A program made the position numbers and the translations under genes. From the NCBI GenBank assembly GCA_002291845.1, contig DBAU01000075.1:1-11246 (forward strand): a stretch of DNA of 11,246 nucleotides. The letters run 5' to 3'. Every line of letters starts with the position of its first letter. Within the stretch, counting starts at the first letter, position 1. Of this stretch, positions 1 to 7,693 are shown piece by piece. This DNA is from Alphaproteobacteria bacterium UBA1002 (GTDB lineage: Bacteria; Pseudomonadota; Alphaproteobacteria; Rickettsiales; UBA998). The notes beneath the pieces are model-generated. The model saw nothing but the letters and a program-made list of their open reading frames with translations, searched no databases and was not told where the DNA came from.

Positions 1-1021
1 CATATACCAGAATCAGGTCCTTTTTCTGGCGGGAAAAAGGCATGTAAATCCTAATAAGGCAGTATGTTAGGAGTCCTGTTGTGCCGATACTTAAAATAAC
101 AGGCCACAAATAACCGACGGGATTACGGATGATATGCTGCCATAGTATGCTATGATGAAATTGCTTGAATTCATAGGAGAAATCCTTGCCTATATCATTC
201 GCCCAGCTTAGGGAAAACATATCGAGAGCTAGCCATAGTGCCTCTACTGTGCCAATTAAGAAAGGGACGGCGGCCAACATAAAAATAACAATGATAACAT
301 GTGAACAAACGACTGGTTTGCCTGTTACAATCATCCAGAAGCCTAATAGGGGAAATAATGTGCCTAAGGTGAACAAATTTGATGAAAAGAAAGTAAATAA
401 GTTGAGAATGCCAATATCTTGGTATTCCCAGCCTTCTTTGTCAGAACAATTTAGGATGTTGTCATTGGCTCGAATAATCAGTGGTACGGCCTTTTCAGTT
501 TGTCCTTTTAGAAAGTGCCCGTAAGCAAGAAAAATATTTGAATCGATTTCATTACCAGGGCCTCCTTTTTCCACGGCAGCTTTGCAACGCGCTAGAATGA
601 GGTCTGCATCTCCCAAGTTTCTTGCGCTCGAGCAAAGGAAGTAATCAACGTGAGAATAGCCATCCTTGGCTTTCAAAAGAAATTCATCCGCTAGCTTATA
701 CTTCTCCAATTTAATGTATAAATAATGTCTACCCCAGAGATAATTGGGATTTTCAGGAGCCAACTCCATAAGCTTGGTATTCCACTTTAGAGCCTCAATA
801 AAATTACCTGTATCAAAATAATTCCATGAGAGGTGCAAAATGACCTTGCGGCAATCCGGGTCGTTCTTGTGGGCATCAAGCAAAGAAGAGCGGTTCTTCG
901 CATTTCCAGATGACAAAACATCACGGGTGGCAATATCGCACCCAATCATGTCTGGATGTTCTTCTTCCTTAGCCTGTGCGGCGAAAGAAAATAGGAGAAA
1001 AATAAAGACTAAGAACCTCAT
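1..1021 (-). CDS. Signal-peptide, TPR-like, multi-pass membrane protein (3' end cut by window edge)
   Basis: Not recognised as a named family. The frame reads open from the ATG at 1021 to the left edge, giving 340 codons and no stop. Residues 1-17 form a signal peptide (hydrophobic run, then AQA before KEEE). Residues about 55-190 are amphipathic helices with a TPR-like spacing of W/Y/L/A residues (for example around LSWNYFDTGNFIEALKW and ELAPENPNYLWG), so a protein-protein interaction domain outside the inner membrane is likely. Three hydrophobic stretches follow at about 205-232, 238-268 and 302-327, with a basic RQKK after the last. Four cysteines lie in the soluble part (28, 57, 130, 146). 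The start is fixed by a strong AGGAGGAG 4 nt upstream. It lies 27 bp after gltA on the same strand with no terminator between, so co-transcription is likely. Sampled lines are about 33-42% G+C with many TTA/CTA/ATA codons, unlike gltA. The function is unknown; the full gene is needed to place it. Confidence 0.8.
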   Translation of the reverse strand, partial: MRFLVFIFLLFSFAAQAKEEEHPDMIGCDIATRDVLSSGNAKNRSSLLDAHKNDPDCRKVILHLSWNYFDTGNFIEALKWNTKLMELAPENPNYLWGRHYLYIKLEKYKLADEFLLKAKDGYSHVDYFLCSSARNLGDADLILARCKAAVEKGGPGNEIDSNIFLAYGHFLKGQTEKAVPLIIRANDNILNCSDKEGWEYQDIGILNLFTFFSSNLFTLGTLFPLLGFWMIVTGKPVVCSHVIIVIFMLAAVPFLIGTVEALWLALDMFSLSWANDIGKDFSYEFKQFHHSILWQHIIRNPVGYLWPVILSIGTTGLLTYCLIRIYMPFSRQKKDLILVY

Positions 1022-1025
1022 TTTT

Positions 1026-1033
1026 CTCCTCCT
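1026..1033 (-). promoter_or_regulatory. Strong Shine-Dalgarno for the TPR-like membrane gene
   Basis: On the minus strand this reads AGGAGGAG, followed by AAAA and the ATG at 1021. It is the best ribosome binding site in the window and sits in the 27-bp gap after the gltA stop. It supports both the start and independent translation of the downstream gene from a gltA transcript. Confidence 0.75.
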
Positions 1034-1048
1034 GTTGGCACTAGAAGC

Positions 1049-2350
1049 TTACGCTGATTTCTTCAGCAGTTGCGGCTTGATTTCACGCGCCGTCGGGCCG
1101 GTGTAGAGCTGGCGCGGGCGGCCAATCTTCTGTTGCGGATCTTCGATCATCTCTTTCCACTGCGCCACCCAGCCGGCGGTGCGGGCGATGGCAAAGAGCA
1201 CGGTGAACAGTGCGGTCGGAATACCCATCGCGCGGTAGATAATGCCCGAGTAGAAATCCACGTTCGGGTAGAGCTTGCGCTCGATGAAGTATTCGTCCTC
1301 CAGTGCGATACGCTCCAGCTCCATGGCAATTTCCAGCAGCGGCTCGCCCTTGATGTTGAGCTCTTCCAGCACTTCCTGGCAGGTCTCGCGGAGCACTTTG
1401 GCGCGTGGGTCGTAATTTTTGTACACGCGGTGACCAAAGCCCATCAGGCGGAAAGGATCGTTCTTATCCTTAGCGCGCCCGATGAACTCAGGGATACGGT
1501 CTTTCGAGCCGATTTCCTTCAGCATATGGATCACCGCCTCGTTGGCGCCGCCATGGGCCGGGCCCCACAGGGAAGCAATACCTGCGCCGATGCATGCAAA
1601 CGGGTTGGCACCGGAGGAGCCAGCCAGGCGCACCGTCGAGGTGGAGGCGTTCTGCTCATGGTCGGCATGCAGGATAAGCAGCTTGTCCATCGCACGGGTG
1701 CAGACCGGATTGACCTTGTATTTCTCGCACGGGGTGGAGAACATCATGTGCAGGAAATTCTCGGAGAAGCTCAGCTCGTTATTCGGGTAGATAAACGGCT
1801 GGCCAATCGAATATTTATAGCACATGGCAGCCAGCGTCGGCATCTTGGCGATCATGCGCAGGGCTGCCAGCTCGCGCTGCTTGGCATCGGTGATATCGAG
1901 CGAATCATGGTAAAACGCCGAGAGCGAGGCCACCGCACCGACCATCACGGCCATCGGGTGGGCACGGCGCGGGAAGCCGCGGAAGAGAAAATGCAACTGT
2001 TCATGCACCATGGTGTGTAGGGTGATGGTGCGGTCAAACTTTGTTTTGGCTTCGCCTTCTGGCAGCTCACCGTAAAGCAGCAGATGCGCCACATCCAGAA
2101 ATTCAACATTCTCCGCCAGCTCATCAATATTGTAGCCGCGATAGCGCAGGATGCCTTCTTCCCCGTCAATATACGTAATCTTCGATTCGCACGACGCAGT
2201 GGAGAGGAAACCGGGATCATAAGTGAAATAGCCGGATTCTTTGTACAGGCTGCTGATATCCATCACGTTGGGGCCTTCCGTGCCTTCTAGCACATTGAAG
2301 GTGACGGTTTTGCCGTTATCGAGCGTCAGTGTCGCTTTCTTCTCAGTCAT
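1049..2350 (-). CDS. gltA: Citrate synthase (type II, GltA family)
   Basis: Condenses oxaloacetate and acetyl-CoA to citrate, the entry step of the TCA cycle, in the cytoplasm. The 433-residue length matches the family (E. coli GltA 427). The catalytic triad is visible: His266 in GPAHGGANE, His307 in GFGHRVYKNYDPRAK and Asp365 in PNVDFYSG. The HADHEQNAS segment at 228-236 and FRGFPRRAHPM around 123-133 are also typical. The N-terminal 45 residues with a small beta domain (TLTLDNGKTVTFNVLEGTEG) mark the Gram-negative hexameric type; whether NADH inhibits it cannot be told from sequence. The start is supported by GAAAGGA 6 nt upstream. The next gene on the same strand begins 27 bp downstream. 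A long leader with a stem-loop (2463-2498) lies upstream. Family assignment is secure. Confidence 0.97.
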   Translation of the reverse strand: MTEKKATLTLDNGKTVTFNVLEGTEGPNVMDISSLYKESGYFTYDPGFLSTASCESKITYIDGEEGILRYRGYNIDELAENVEFLDVAHLLLYGELPEGEAKTKFDRTITLHTMVHEQLHFLFRGFPRRAHPMAVMVGAVASLSAFYHDSLDITDAKQRELAALRMIAKMPTLAAMCYKYSIGQPFIYPNNELSFSENFLHMMFSTPCEKYKVNPVCTRAMDKLLILHADHEQNASTSTVRLAGSSGANPFACIGAGIASLWGPAHGGANEAVIHMLKEIGSKDRIPEFIGRAKDKNDPFRLMGFGHRVYKNYDPRAKVLRETCQEVLEELNIKGEPLLEIAMELERIALEDEYFIERKLYPNVDFYSGIIYRAMGIPTALFTVLFAIARTAGWVAQWKEMIEDPQQKIGRPRQLYTGPTAREIKPQLLKKSA

Positions 2351-2462
2351 GTGTAATCCTTTCCGAGGGTTGGGTCGGTTGCCGAAGACGACTCAAAATT
2401 CGCAGAAAACATTTGCTAAAACGTTAATGACTCAACGGGAGATTGATGAGCCTCGCGTTGCA

Positions 2463-2498
2463 TGCGGTTCTAGCCATTCCATTTTTTCTGGAACCGCA
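2463..2498. repeat. Stem-loop upstream of gltA
   Basis: TGCGGTTCTAG (2463-2473) pairs with CTGGAACCGCA (2488-2498): 11 bp with one G-U wobble and a 14-nt loop containing a T6 run. An A-rich stretch (2499-2516) follows on the plus strand. It lies about 113 bp before the gltA start. In gltA mRNA the U-rich stretch precedes the stem rather than following it, so the form does not fit an intrinsic terminator. It may be an operator or a leader structure; no known motif was recognised. Confidence 0.5.
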
Positions 2499-2606
2499 AA
2501 AAAGATAAATAAAAACAGATACCTGCGTAGAGCTGGATTAGAAGTGTGCGCGTGATAATTGCGGGTGTACCGTCACAAAACTTTCACACGGGTACGATAA
2601 AGGACA

Positions 2607-2615
2607 TGGTATTAT
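2607..2615 (+). promoter_or_regulatory. Possible extended -10 promoter for the glycine-rich membrane gene
   Basis: TGGTATTAT contains the TG-N extension and a TATTAT hexamer one base from the sigma-70 consensus. It is 21 bp before the ATG at 2637, which would give a leader of roughly 15 nt. No good -35 box is seen at the usual distance, which extended -10 promoters can tolerate. This is a pattern match only. Confidence 0.35.
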
Positions 2616-2636
2616 AAAAAAAATAACAGGGCTCAC

Positions 2637-3626
2637 ATGAACGAACTGCCAAAGATTGAGCGCGAAGGGAACGGCTACCGGGTGACGCCGCAGCAGCCCC
2701 TGCCGCGAAGCTGGCTGAATGCGGGTACCATGATGGGGGTTTCCGTCGCCGGAACCGCTTTGTTGGCCGCCACACTGCTTGGCCCGGTGATGGGCGCTGG
2801 GCTTGTGCTGAACAGCATGCTGGGGGCCGCTCTCTCGGTAGGGGGCATCATAGGTGGTGGTTTAGTGGGAAATATGATCCATCAGCGCCAGGTAAGCCGT
2901 GCCGAGCGTGAAGGTATCTTGCTAGAGGATCCGGGGTTTTTTAATCGGGGCTTTTTTGCAGGAGCCATGCAAGGATTCGGAAAAGCCGGCTGGATCACCT
3001 TGGGAGCCACGATTGTCGGTTTAATTGGAGGACTGGCAGCGCCGAGTTGGTTTGGCGCGGTGCCTGCCGGGATGACTGCGGTATCTCACGCGATTGCGAC
3101 CTCTATTGGTGCCGTCGCACTTCCTGCTTTGGTTATTGGTGTTGGGCTGGCTGCCTACAGCGCAGTGAAAGGCTCCCGTGAGCAGCGTGTGGCGATAGAG
3201 CAGCAAATCAGTAACATTGAGAACGGTATTATTTATCGAGAGGCGGCGCTGGCCCGTGGGCAACAGCCCGAGCTGGATACCGCGCGTTCTGCCGCTTTGG
3301 CCAACAGCGCGGGCGTGGCGGCCGGTGCATCACCGGTGCTCGCCGCCAAGACAGGCGCACTACCGGGCGTTGGTATTCCCGGCCTGGGCGCGCAGGAACA
3401 ACAATTCACGCCCTATGCCTATAATGGACCGGCAGAGGCGCATCCTGCGTTTCATCGTGATCCTAACGCAAGGTGGGCAGATCACGTTCGGCCGCAACGT
3501 TCGGCACCTGCGGTGGTCCAGGCGACCCCCGCAGTCTCCAGCGCCGAAGCACAGCGCTTTACTGAGCGTGTAAATGCGGTTCGTGAGCAGATGGCGAACG
3601 CCCAAGCAACGCCCTCGCAGGCCTAG
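2637..3626 (+). CDS. Glycine/alanine-rich membrane protein of unknown function
   Basis: Not recognised. It has 329 residues and no signal peptide: the first 25 are polar and proline-containing. Two hydrophobic blocks are rich in small residues, about 29-80 and 114-176, each long enough for a pair of membrane helices, with glycine-zipper-like runs such as GGIIGGGLVGNM. They are separated by a charged loop (about 82-105, RQVSRAEREGILLEDPG). A helical, charged segment at 179-205 (SREQRVAIEQQISNIENGI) could form a short coiled coil. The C-terminal third (about 206-329) is Ala/Pro/Gln-rich and likely disordered, ending in a helix (SSAEAQRFTERVNAVREQM). ATG 2637 is chosen after a weak ACAGG and a possible extended -10 promoter. 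The gene is divergent from gltA and its stop overlaps the stop of the convergent esterase gene. It may be an oligomerising membrane or effector-like protein, but nothing here shows a function. Confidence 0.75.
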   Translation: MNELPKIEREGNGYRVTPQQPLPRSWLNAGTMMGVSVAGTALLAATLLGPVMGAGLVLNSMLGAALSVGGIIGGGLVGNMIHQRQVSRAEREGILLEDPGFFNRGFFAGAMQGFGKAGWITLGATIVGLIGGLAAPSWFGAVPAGMTAVSHAIATSIGAVALPALVIGVGLAAYSAVKGSREQRVAIEQQISNIENGIIYREAALARGQQPELDTARSAALANSAGVAAGASPVLAAKTGALPGVGIPGLGAQEQQFTPYAYNGPAEAHPAFHRDPNARWADHVRPQRSAPAVVQATPAVSSAEAQRFTERVNAVREQMANAQATPSQA

Positions 3627-4411
3627 TCATTCCTCGACGATTTTCTGTTTAAAGCGCGATCTCTGAGGCGTTGCCTGTAAATTTGCCCTTTGCGTTCTCT
3701 TTCATCGCTGACTTTTTGTTCCACGATCCGGCGTTTGGCCAGTTCCACCCGCTCAACCACTTTGATGACTTCCGGGTAGAGGCGCTTAACAATCACATCC
3801 ACACCGACAGAGGTGGGATGGATACCATCGGGCTGATTAAACTCGGGCTTACCGGCCACGCCCTCCAGAAAAAAAGGATAAAATGCGATGGGATGAAGGT
3901 CGGCAAGTTTGGGATAAACTCGGTTGAAATGCGCCGCATACTCAGCCCCCATACTGGGAGGGGCCTTCATGCCTGTAAGCATCACGTAAATGCCGTTACG
4001 CTGCAGTTCGCGGATCATGACATCCAGATTATTGAGCGTGATTTCCGGATCGATACCGCGCAAGAGGTCATTGCCACCAGTGACCAGAACCGCCACATCG
4101 GGGCGTAGGGCAATCAGCTGGGGCAAACGTGCCAGTGCGCCCGATGTGGTTTCACCGGAAAGCCCAAGATTAATAAAACGTACATTCTTATTTTTGGTGC
4201 TTGCGGCAGTAAGCCTACCCAGCTTTGCCGTCACGCTATCCCTTGCCGGATCCTGCAGGCCAAAGCCAGCGACCAGGCTGTCACCATAAAAAGCGACCTT
4301 AAACTCTGCTCCGGCTGCTCTTGCATCATGCACCGCAAGAACACATATCAGCAAAGCGCTTGCGATGAGTGCAAAGGACAAGCGGCCTAAACGGCATTGA
4401 CCCATCATCAT
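3623..4411 (-). CDS. tesA: SGNH/GDSL-family esterase, TesA (acyl-CoA thioesterase I / lysophospholipase L1) type
   Basis: A predicted periplasmic serine hydrolase acting on acyl esters or thioesters. Counted from the ATG at 4411 (262 residues), a signal peptide spans about 1-32 (hydrophobic core LSFALIASALLICVLAV, then ARA). All SGNH blocks are present: GDSLVAGFG (nucleophile Ser45), GLSGET (Gly86), GGND (Asn114) and DGIHP (Asp195, His198). In-frame starts also exist at 4426 (ATG) and 4444 (GTG). I prefer 4411 because GGGAG lies 8 nt upstream and it gives a normal short n-region. After the catalytic His come about 64 residues, the last 40 or so strongly charged (KRRIVEQK, RERKGQIYRQRLRDR); E. 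coli TesA has only about half that tail. The gene diverges from the ABC genes with 13 bp between starts, as tesA does from ybbAP in E. coli. The substrate is not determined by sequence. Confidence 0.88.
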   Translation of the reverse strand: MMMGQCRLGRLSFALIASALLICVLAVHDARAAGAEFKVAFYGDSLVAGFGLQDPARDSVTAKLGRLTAASTKNKNVRFINLGLSGETTSGALARLPQLIALRPDVAVLVTGGNDLLRGIDPEITLNNLDVMIRELQRNGIYVMLTGMKAPPSMGAEYAAHFNRVYPKLADLHPIAFYPFFLEGVAGKPEFNQPDGIHPTSVGVDVIVKRLYPEVIKVVERVELAKRRIVEQKVSDERERKGQIYRQRLRDRALNRKSSRND

Positions 4412-4419
4412 GTAGTGGA

Positions 4420-4424
4420 CTCCC
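4420..4424 (-). promoter_or_regulatory. Shine-Dalgarno deciding the tesA start
   Basis: On the minus strand this reads GGGAG, 8 nt before the ATG at 4411, which is followed by two more ATG codons. It supports 4411 over the longer in-frame starts at 4426 and 4444, although a second GGGAG lies about 10 nt before 4426. The site directly abuts the ATG of the divergent ABC ATPase gene at 4425. Confidence 0.5.
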
Positions 4425-5126
4425 ATGTTACCAGAAACTCCCACAACCGAAGCCTTGTTACTGCATCAAGTGCAGTTGCGTCTTGGATCGGCCAATGAAA
4501 CTATCTCTATTTTAGATAATGTGTCCTTGCAGATAATGCGAGGGGAAACCGTGGCTTTGGTGGGGCCATCCGGCTCGGGAAAAACCTCGTTGCTGATGGT
4601 TGCCGCAGGGCTGGAGCCGGCGACGTCTGGCGAGGTCACGGTGGATGGTCAGCGGCTAGATCGCCTGAGTGAGGATGCGCTGGCACGCTTCCGCCGCGAC
4701 CGTATCGGAATTGTTTTTCAGGCCTTCCATTTGCTGCCAACCATGACCGCGCTGGAGAATGTGGCGCTGCCGCTGGAGCTTTCCGGCATAAGCAATCCGT
4801 GGCAACAGGCGCGGCAAGCGCTAGATGCAGTGGGATTAGCGCATCGTCTGACGCATTATCCTGCGCAGCTTTCCGGGGGAGAGCAACAGCGTGTGGCCGT
4901 TGCGCGCGCCCTGGTAATGAAGCCACCTATCTTAATGGCGGATGAGCCAACGGGAAATCTTGACCGTGAAACCGGCCGTCACATCATGGATTTACTTTTT
5001 TCACTACAGAAGTCCTATGGAGCAACACTCGTCTTGATCACGCATGATGCAGAACTGGCCGCGCGTTGTCAGCGTACTGTGCACATGCAGGATGGCCGTA
5101 TTCAGGATATTCAGGCGGTCGCATGA
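4425..5126 (+). CDS. ybbA: ABC transporter ATP-binding protein, YbbA/LolD type
   Basis: Cytoplasmic ATPase that drives the FtsX-like permease encoded next to it; 233 residues, normal for this family (E. coli YbbA 228). All ATPase motifs are intact: Walker A GPSGSGKT (47-54), Q-loop Gln99 in VFQAFHLLP, signature LSGGEQQR (149-156), Walker B ILMADEP (169-175) with Glu174, D-loop GNLD, and H-loop His207 in ITHD. The FHLLPTMTALENVALPLEL segment is characteristic of the MacB/LolD/FtsE group. An in-frame stop at 4413-4415 leaves ATG 4425 as the only reasonable start; its ribosome binding site is weak. The stop overlaps the permease start by 4 nt (ATGA), which indicates translational coupling. LolD is the main alternative, but the divergent TesA-like gene and the large ten-helix partner favour YbbA. 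Confidence 0.92.
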   Translation: MLPETPTTEALLLHQVQLRLGSANETISILDNVSLQIMRGETVALVGPSGSGKTSLLMVAAGLEPATSGEVTVDGQRLDRLSEDALARFRRDRIGIVFQAFHLLPTMTALENVALPLELSGISNPWQQARQALDAVGLAHRLTHYPAQLSGGEQQRVAVARALVMKPPILMADEPTGNLDRETGRHIMDLLFSLQKSYGATLVLITHDAELAARCQRTVHMQDGRIQDIQAVA

Positions 5127-7675
5127 TGCACACCCCCATACCATTGCTTTTTCGTATTGCCATACGCGACCTGCGTGGTGCGTGGCGCTCTTTTGCGGTA
5201 TTTCTTTTCTGCGTGATGTTTGGCGTCGCTGCGATTGCCGGGGTTGGACTGATTATCCGTGCGGCCGAGCAGGGCATAGAACGCGATGCCCGCGCTCTGC
5301 TCGGCGGCGATTTACTCATTCGTACGCTTTATCAGCCATTACCTGATGATGCGAAAGACTTTCTGGCTCTGCATGGCCGCATTACAGAGCATCTCCAAAT
5401 GCGAACCATGGCCAGCGCGGAGGGAGGCGCTGAAACGGAATTTCCTCGCCGGACATTGATTGAGCTTAAAGCCGTGGAACAAACCTATCCCCTGGTAGGC
5501 GAATTGCAATGTGAACCCCCACTGACTGCGGAAGAAGCATATGGCGTACGTGATGGGCATGCGGGGGCAGTGGTTGAGCAGGATTTGCTGGATAGCATGG
5601 GGTTGAAGATTGGCGATTTGCTGAAAATCAATGAGGCAAGCTTTGAAATTCGCGCGCGTATTGTGCAGGAGCCGGATCGCCTGAATGCCAGCTATGCGAT
5701 TGGTCCTCGTGTGATGATTACGCGCGATGCATTGGCCGCTACGGGGCTTATGCAGCCAGGAAGCCTCGTTTATTATCGCGTTGCTTTCGTGGCGAATGAT
5801 GGCGTCAAACCTGCAGGTTTGGAGCAGGAAGTCAAAGCACGTTTTGATACAGCGAGCTGGGAAATCAACAACCTGACCAATGCGGCGCCGGGGCTGCGTC
5901 GTGCCATTGACCGCATGGGGCTGTTTCTCGGTTTTGCTGCAATTGCTACGTTGCTGATTGGTGGCATTGGGATGGCAAACGCCGTGAGTGGCTACCTGCA
6001 ACAACGTCGCGTCAGCGTGGCGCGCTTGAAATGTCTGGGCGCGGGACGGATGGGTATTTTTACTATTTATCTCACGCAGGTTGCCCTAATGGCTGCCCTC
6101 GGCACGCTGCTGGGGGTACTTTTGGGAATTGGCTTGGAGTATGGCATCCTTGCTACGTTTGGTGACCGCCTTCCTGTGGGAGCGGTGGCCGGGGTCTATG
6201 CGCGTCCTCTGATGGTCGCCACGGCGTTTGGTGTGGTGACGGCGCTGGCATTCAGCCTACCCCTTTTATTACAAGCCACCCGGGTGAGTGCAGCCCTTTT
6301 ACTGCGTGATGCGCTGGCACATACCGCGACGCGGTGGAGTATCTCAGAAGTATTGGTACTTTTCGCGGGAGGTCTTGGACTACTTGGCCTGACCATCTGG
6401 TTTACGGGTAATGTACGTCTTAGTCTTTATTTCGCAGTATGTGTGTCTGGTGCGTTGTCGTTCTTTTTGCTGCTGGCATGGGGCGTTCAGCAGGGGGCAC
6501 GATGGCTTGCTCTTCCGTCCCGAGGTCTACAGCCGTCCCTGCGTCTTGCCATGGCAAGCCTGCAGCGTCCGGGTGCCATTACTCGCAGTGTACTACTTTC
6601 ACTTGGCTTGGGCATGAGCCTGATGGTCGCTTTGGCGCTGGTGGCACTTAACTTTCATCGTCAGTTGAATGATGACCGTACAAAAGACATGCCCGCCTTT
6701 TTCATGGTTGATATTTTACCGATGTTTCAGGAGCCCATGCTTGCGGATTTACGTGCACTCTCCGGCGTGGGTGAGATTGAAGTGATGCCCATGTTGCGCG
6801 GGCGAATCGTAAAGGTAAATCACCAGGAAATTATTCCGGCGGATGTCGATCCCAACTATCGCTGGGTGGTGGAAAATGAACGTGGTTTGACCTATGCTAG
6901 CAGACTCCCGCGCGGAAATCTCATTACGGCCGGAGCTTGGTGGGATGCGGATCACCAAGGCGAGCCATGGGTGTCCTTGGCGGAGGATGTTGCCAAAGCG
7001 CTGGAAGTGAACGTTGGGGATACGGTCACATTTAGTGCGCTTGGTCGTGATATCACGGCGCGTGTGGCCAGTCTGCGTGAGGTGAACTGGTCGTCATTGC
7101 AGATGAATTTTTCCATTGTTCTCTCTCCAGGTGCCTTTGGTGACTTACCTGCAAATTACCTCGCTACCGTGATGGCCGAAGACGCATCGCATGGCTCGGT
7201 ACTACGTTTGCTGGCAGAGAAATATCCTTCTGTCACTGTCGTGCGGCTAAAAGATACGCTACGTCAGGTGGCTAAACTGTTTGATGCGGTCTCCCTGGTG
7301 ATTCTCACCGTGGCAACCTTGACGATTTTTATCGGCCTTTTTGTCATTGGCGCGGCACTGAATGCCACGCTACAAACCCGTATGTATGAGAGTGTAATTT
7401 TGAAGGTCATTGGGCAGACGCGTGGTGATGTGCTTGCCATGCTGCGTCGTGAACTGACCCTGCTGACTATAGTAACAGCATTTCTGGCTTTTGTGATTGG
7501 AGCGGTTATCGCCCGAGTGATTGGTGGTCTGATGATGCTGCCCCGTTTCGAGTGGGCGTGGGAAGTTCCTGTGGTGGCACTCGTTCTTGCATTTCCTGCT
7601 GCCTGGCTGTTGGTGGGTGTTGCCTCCGGCAAACTTAGCTCGGCTCGGCCATTGGCATTTTTGCGTAATGAATAG
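5123..7675 (+). CDS. ybbP: FtsX-like ABC transporter permease, YbbP type
   Basis: Inner-membrane partner of the preceding ATPase. From ATG 5123 it has 850 residues, a little longer than E. coli YbbP (804). Ten hydrophobic helices are visible at about 24-46, 266-289, 315-341, 362-385, 408-427, 433-453, 487-509, 722-747, 779-803 and 815-833. Two large soluble domains, 47-265 and 510-721, fall in the extracytoplasmic loops after helices 1 and 7, so the protein is a duplicated MacB/FtsX-type permease. Cytoplasmic coupling segments are visible after helix 2 (QQRRVSVARLKCLGAG) and helix 8 (RMYESVILKVIGQTRGDV). An in-frame ATG at 5066 would add 19 residues inside the ATPase gene; 5123 is preferred because it makes an ATGA overlap with the upstream stop and begins just before the first helix. 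With the divergent esterase this suggests export or extraction of a hydrophobic envelope substrate for hydrolysis. Confidence 0.9.
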   Translation: MMHTPIPLLFRIAIRDLRGAWRSFAVFLFCVMFGVAAIAGVGLIIRAAEQGIERDARALLGGDLLIRTLYQPLPDDAKDFLALHGRITEHLQMRTMASAEGGAETEFPRRTLIELKAVEQTYPLVGELQCEPPLTAEEAYGVRDGHAGAVVEQDLLDSMGLKIGDLLKINEASFEIRARIVQEPDRLNASYAIGPRVMITRDALAATGLMQPGSLVYYRVAFVANDGVKPAGLEQEVKARFDTASWEINNLTNAAPGLRRAIDRMGLFLGFAAIATLLIGGIGMANAVSGYLQQRRVSVARLKCLGAGRMGIFTIYLTQVALMAALGTLLGVLLGIGLEYGILATFGDRLPVGAVAGVYARPLMVATAFGVVTALAFSLPLLLQATRVSAALLLRDALAHTATRWSISEVLVLFAGGLGLLGLTIWFTGNVRLSLYFAVCVSGALSFFLLLAWGVQQGARWLALPSRGLQPSLRLAMASLQRPGAITRSVLLSLGLGMSLMVALALVALNFHRQLNDDRTKDMPAFFMVDILPMFQEPMLADLRALSGVGEIEVMPMLRGRIVKVNHQEIIPADVDPNYRWVVENERGLTYASRLPRGNLITAGAWWDADHQGEPWVSLAEDVAKALEVNVGDTVTFSALGRDITARVASLREVNWSSLQMNFSIVLSPGAFGDLPANYLATVMAEDASHGSVLRLLAEKYPSVTVVRLKDTLRQVAKLFDAVSLVILTVATLTIFIGLFVIGAALNATLQTRMYESVILKVIGQTRGDVLAMLRRELTLLTIVTAFLAFVIGAVIARVIGGLMMLPRFEWAWEVPVVALVLAFPAAWLLVGVASGKLSSARPLAFLRNE

Positions 7676-7693
7676 GTTTCATTATGGCGACAC

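Noticed and set aside
186..524. Open frame on the plus strand, 112 codons
   Set aside because: It lies antisense to a longer minus-strand frame that has a signal peptide, membrane helices and a strong ribosome binding site; its own protein has no recognisable pattern.
1070..2020. 316-codon plus-strand frame opposite gltA
   Set aside because: It is a shadow of a clear citrate synthase gene; the His/Arg-rich translation is typical of the reverse of a GC-rich coding sequence.
2463..2516. Intrinsic terminator from the 11-bp stem and A-rich run
   Set aside because: On the minus strand the T-rich run comes before the stem, and on the plus strand no U-run follows it, so the layout is wrong for termination of either neighbour.
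5066..5122. Upstream in-frame start for the permease
   Set aside because: It would place 19 extra residues inside the ATPase gene; the ATGA overlap at 5123 is the normal arrangement and starts just before the first helix.
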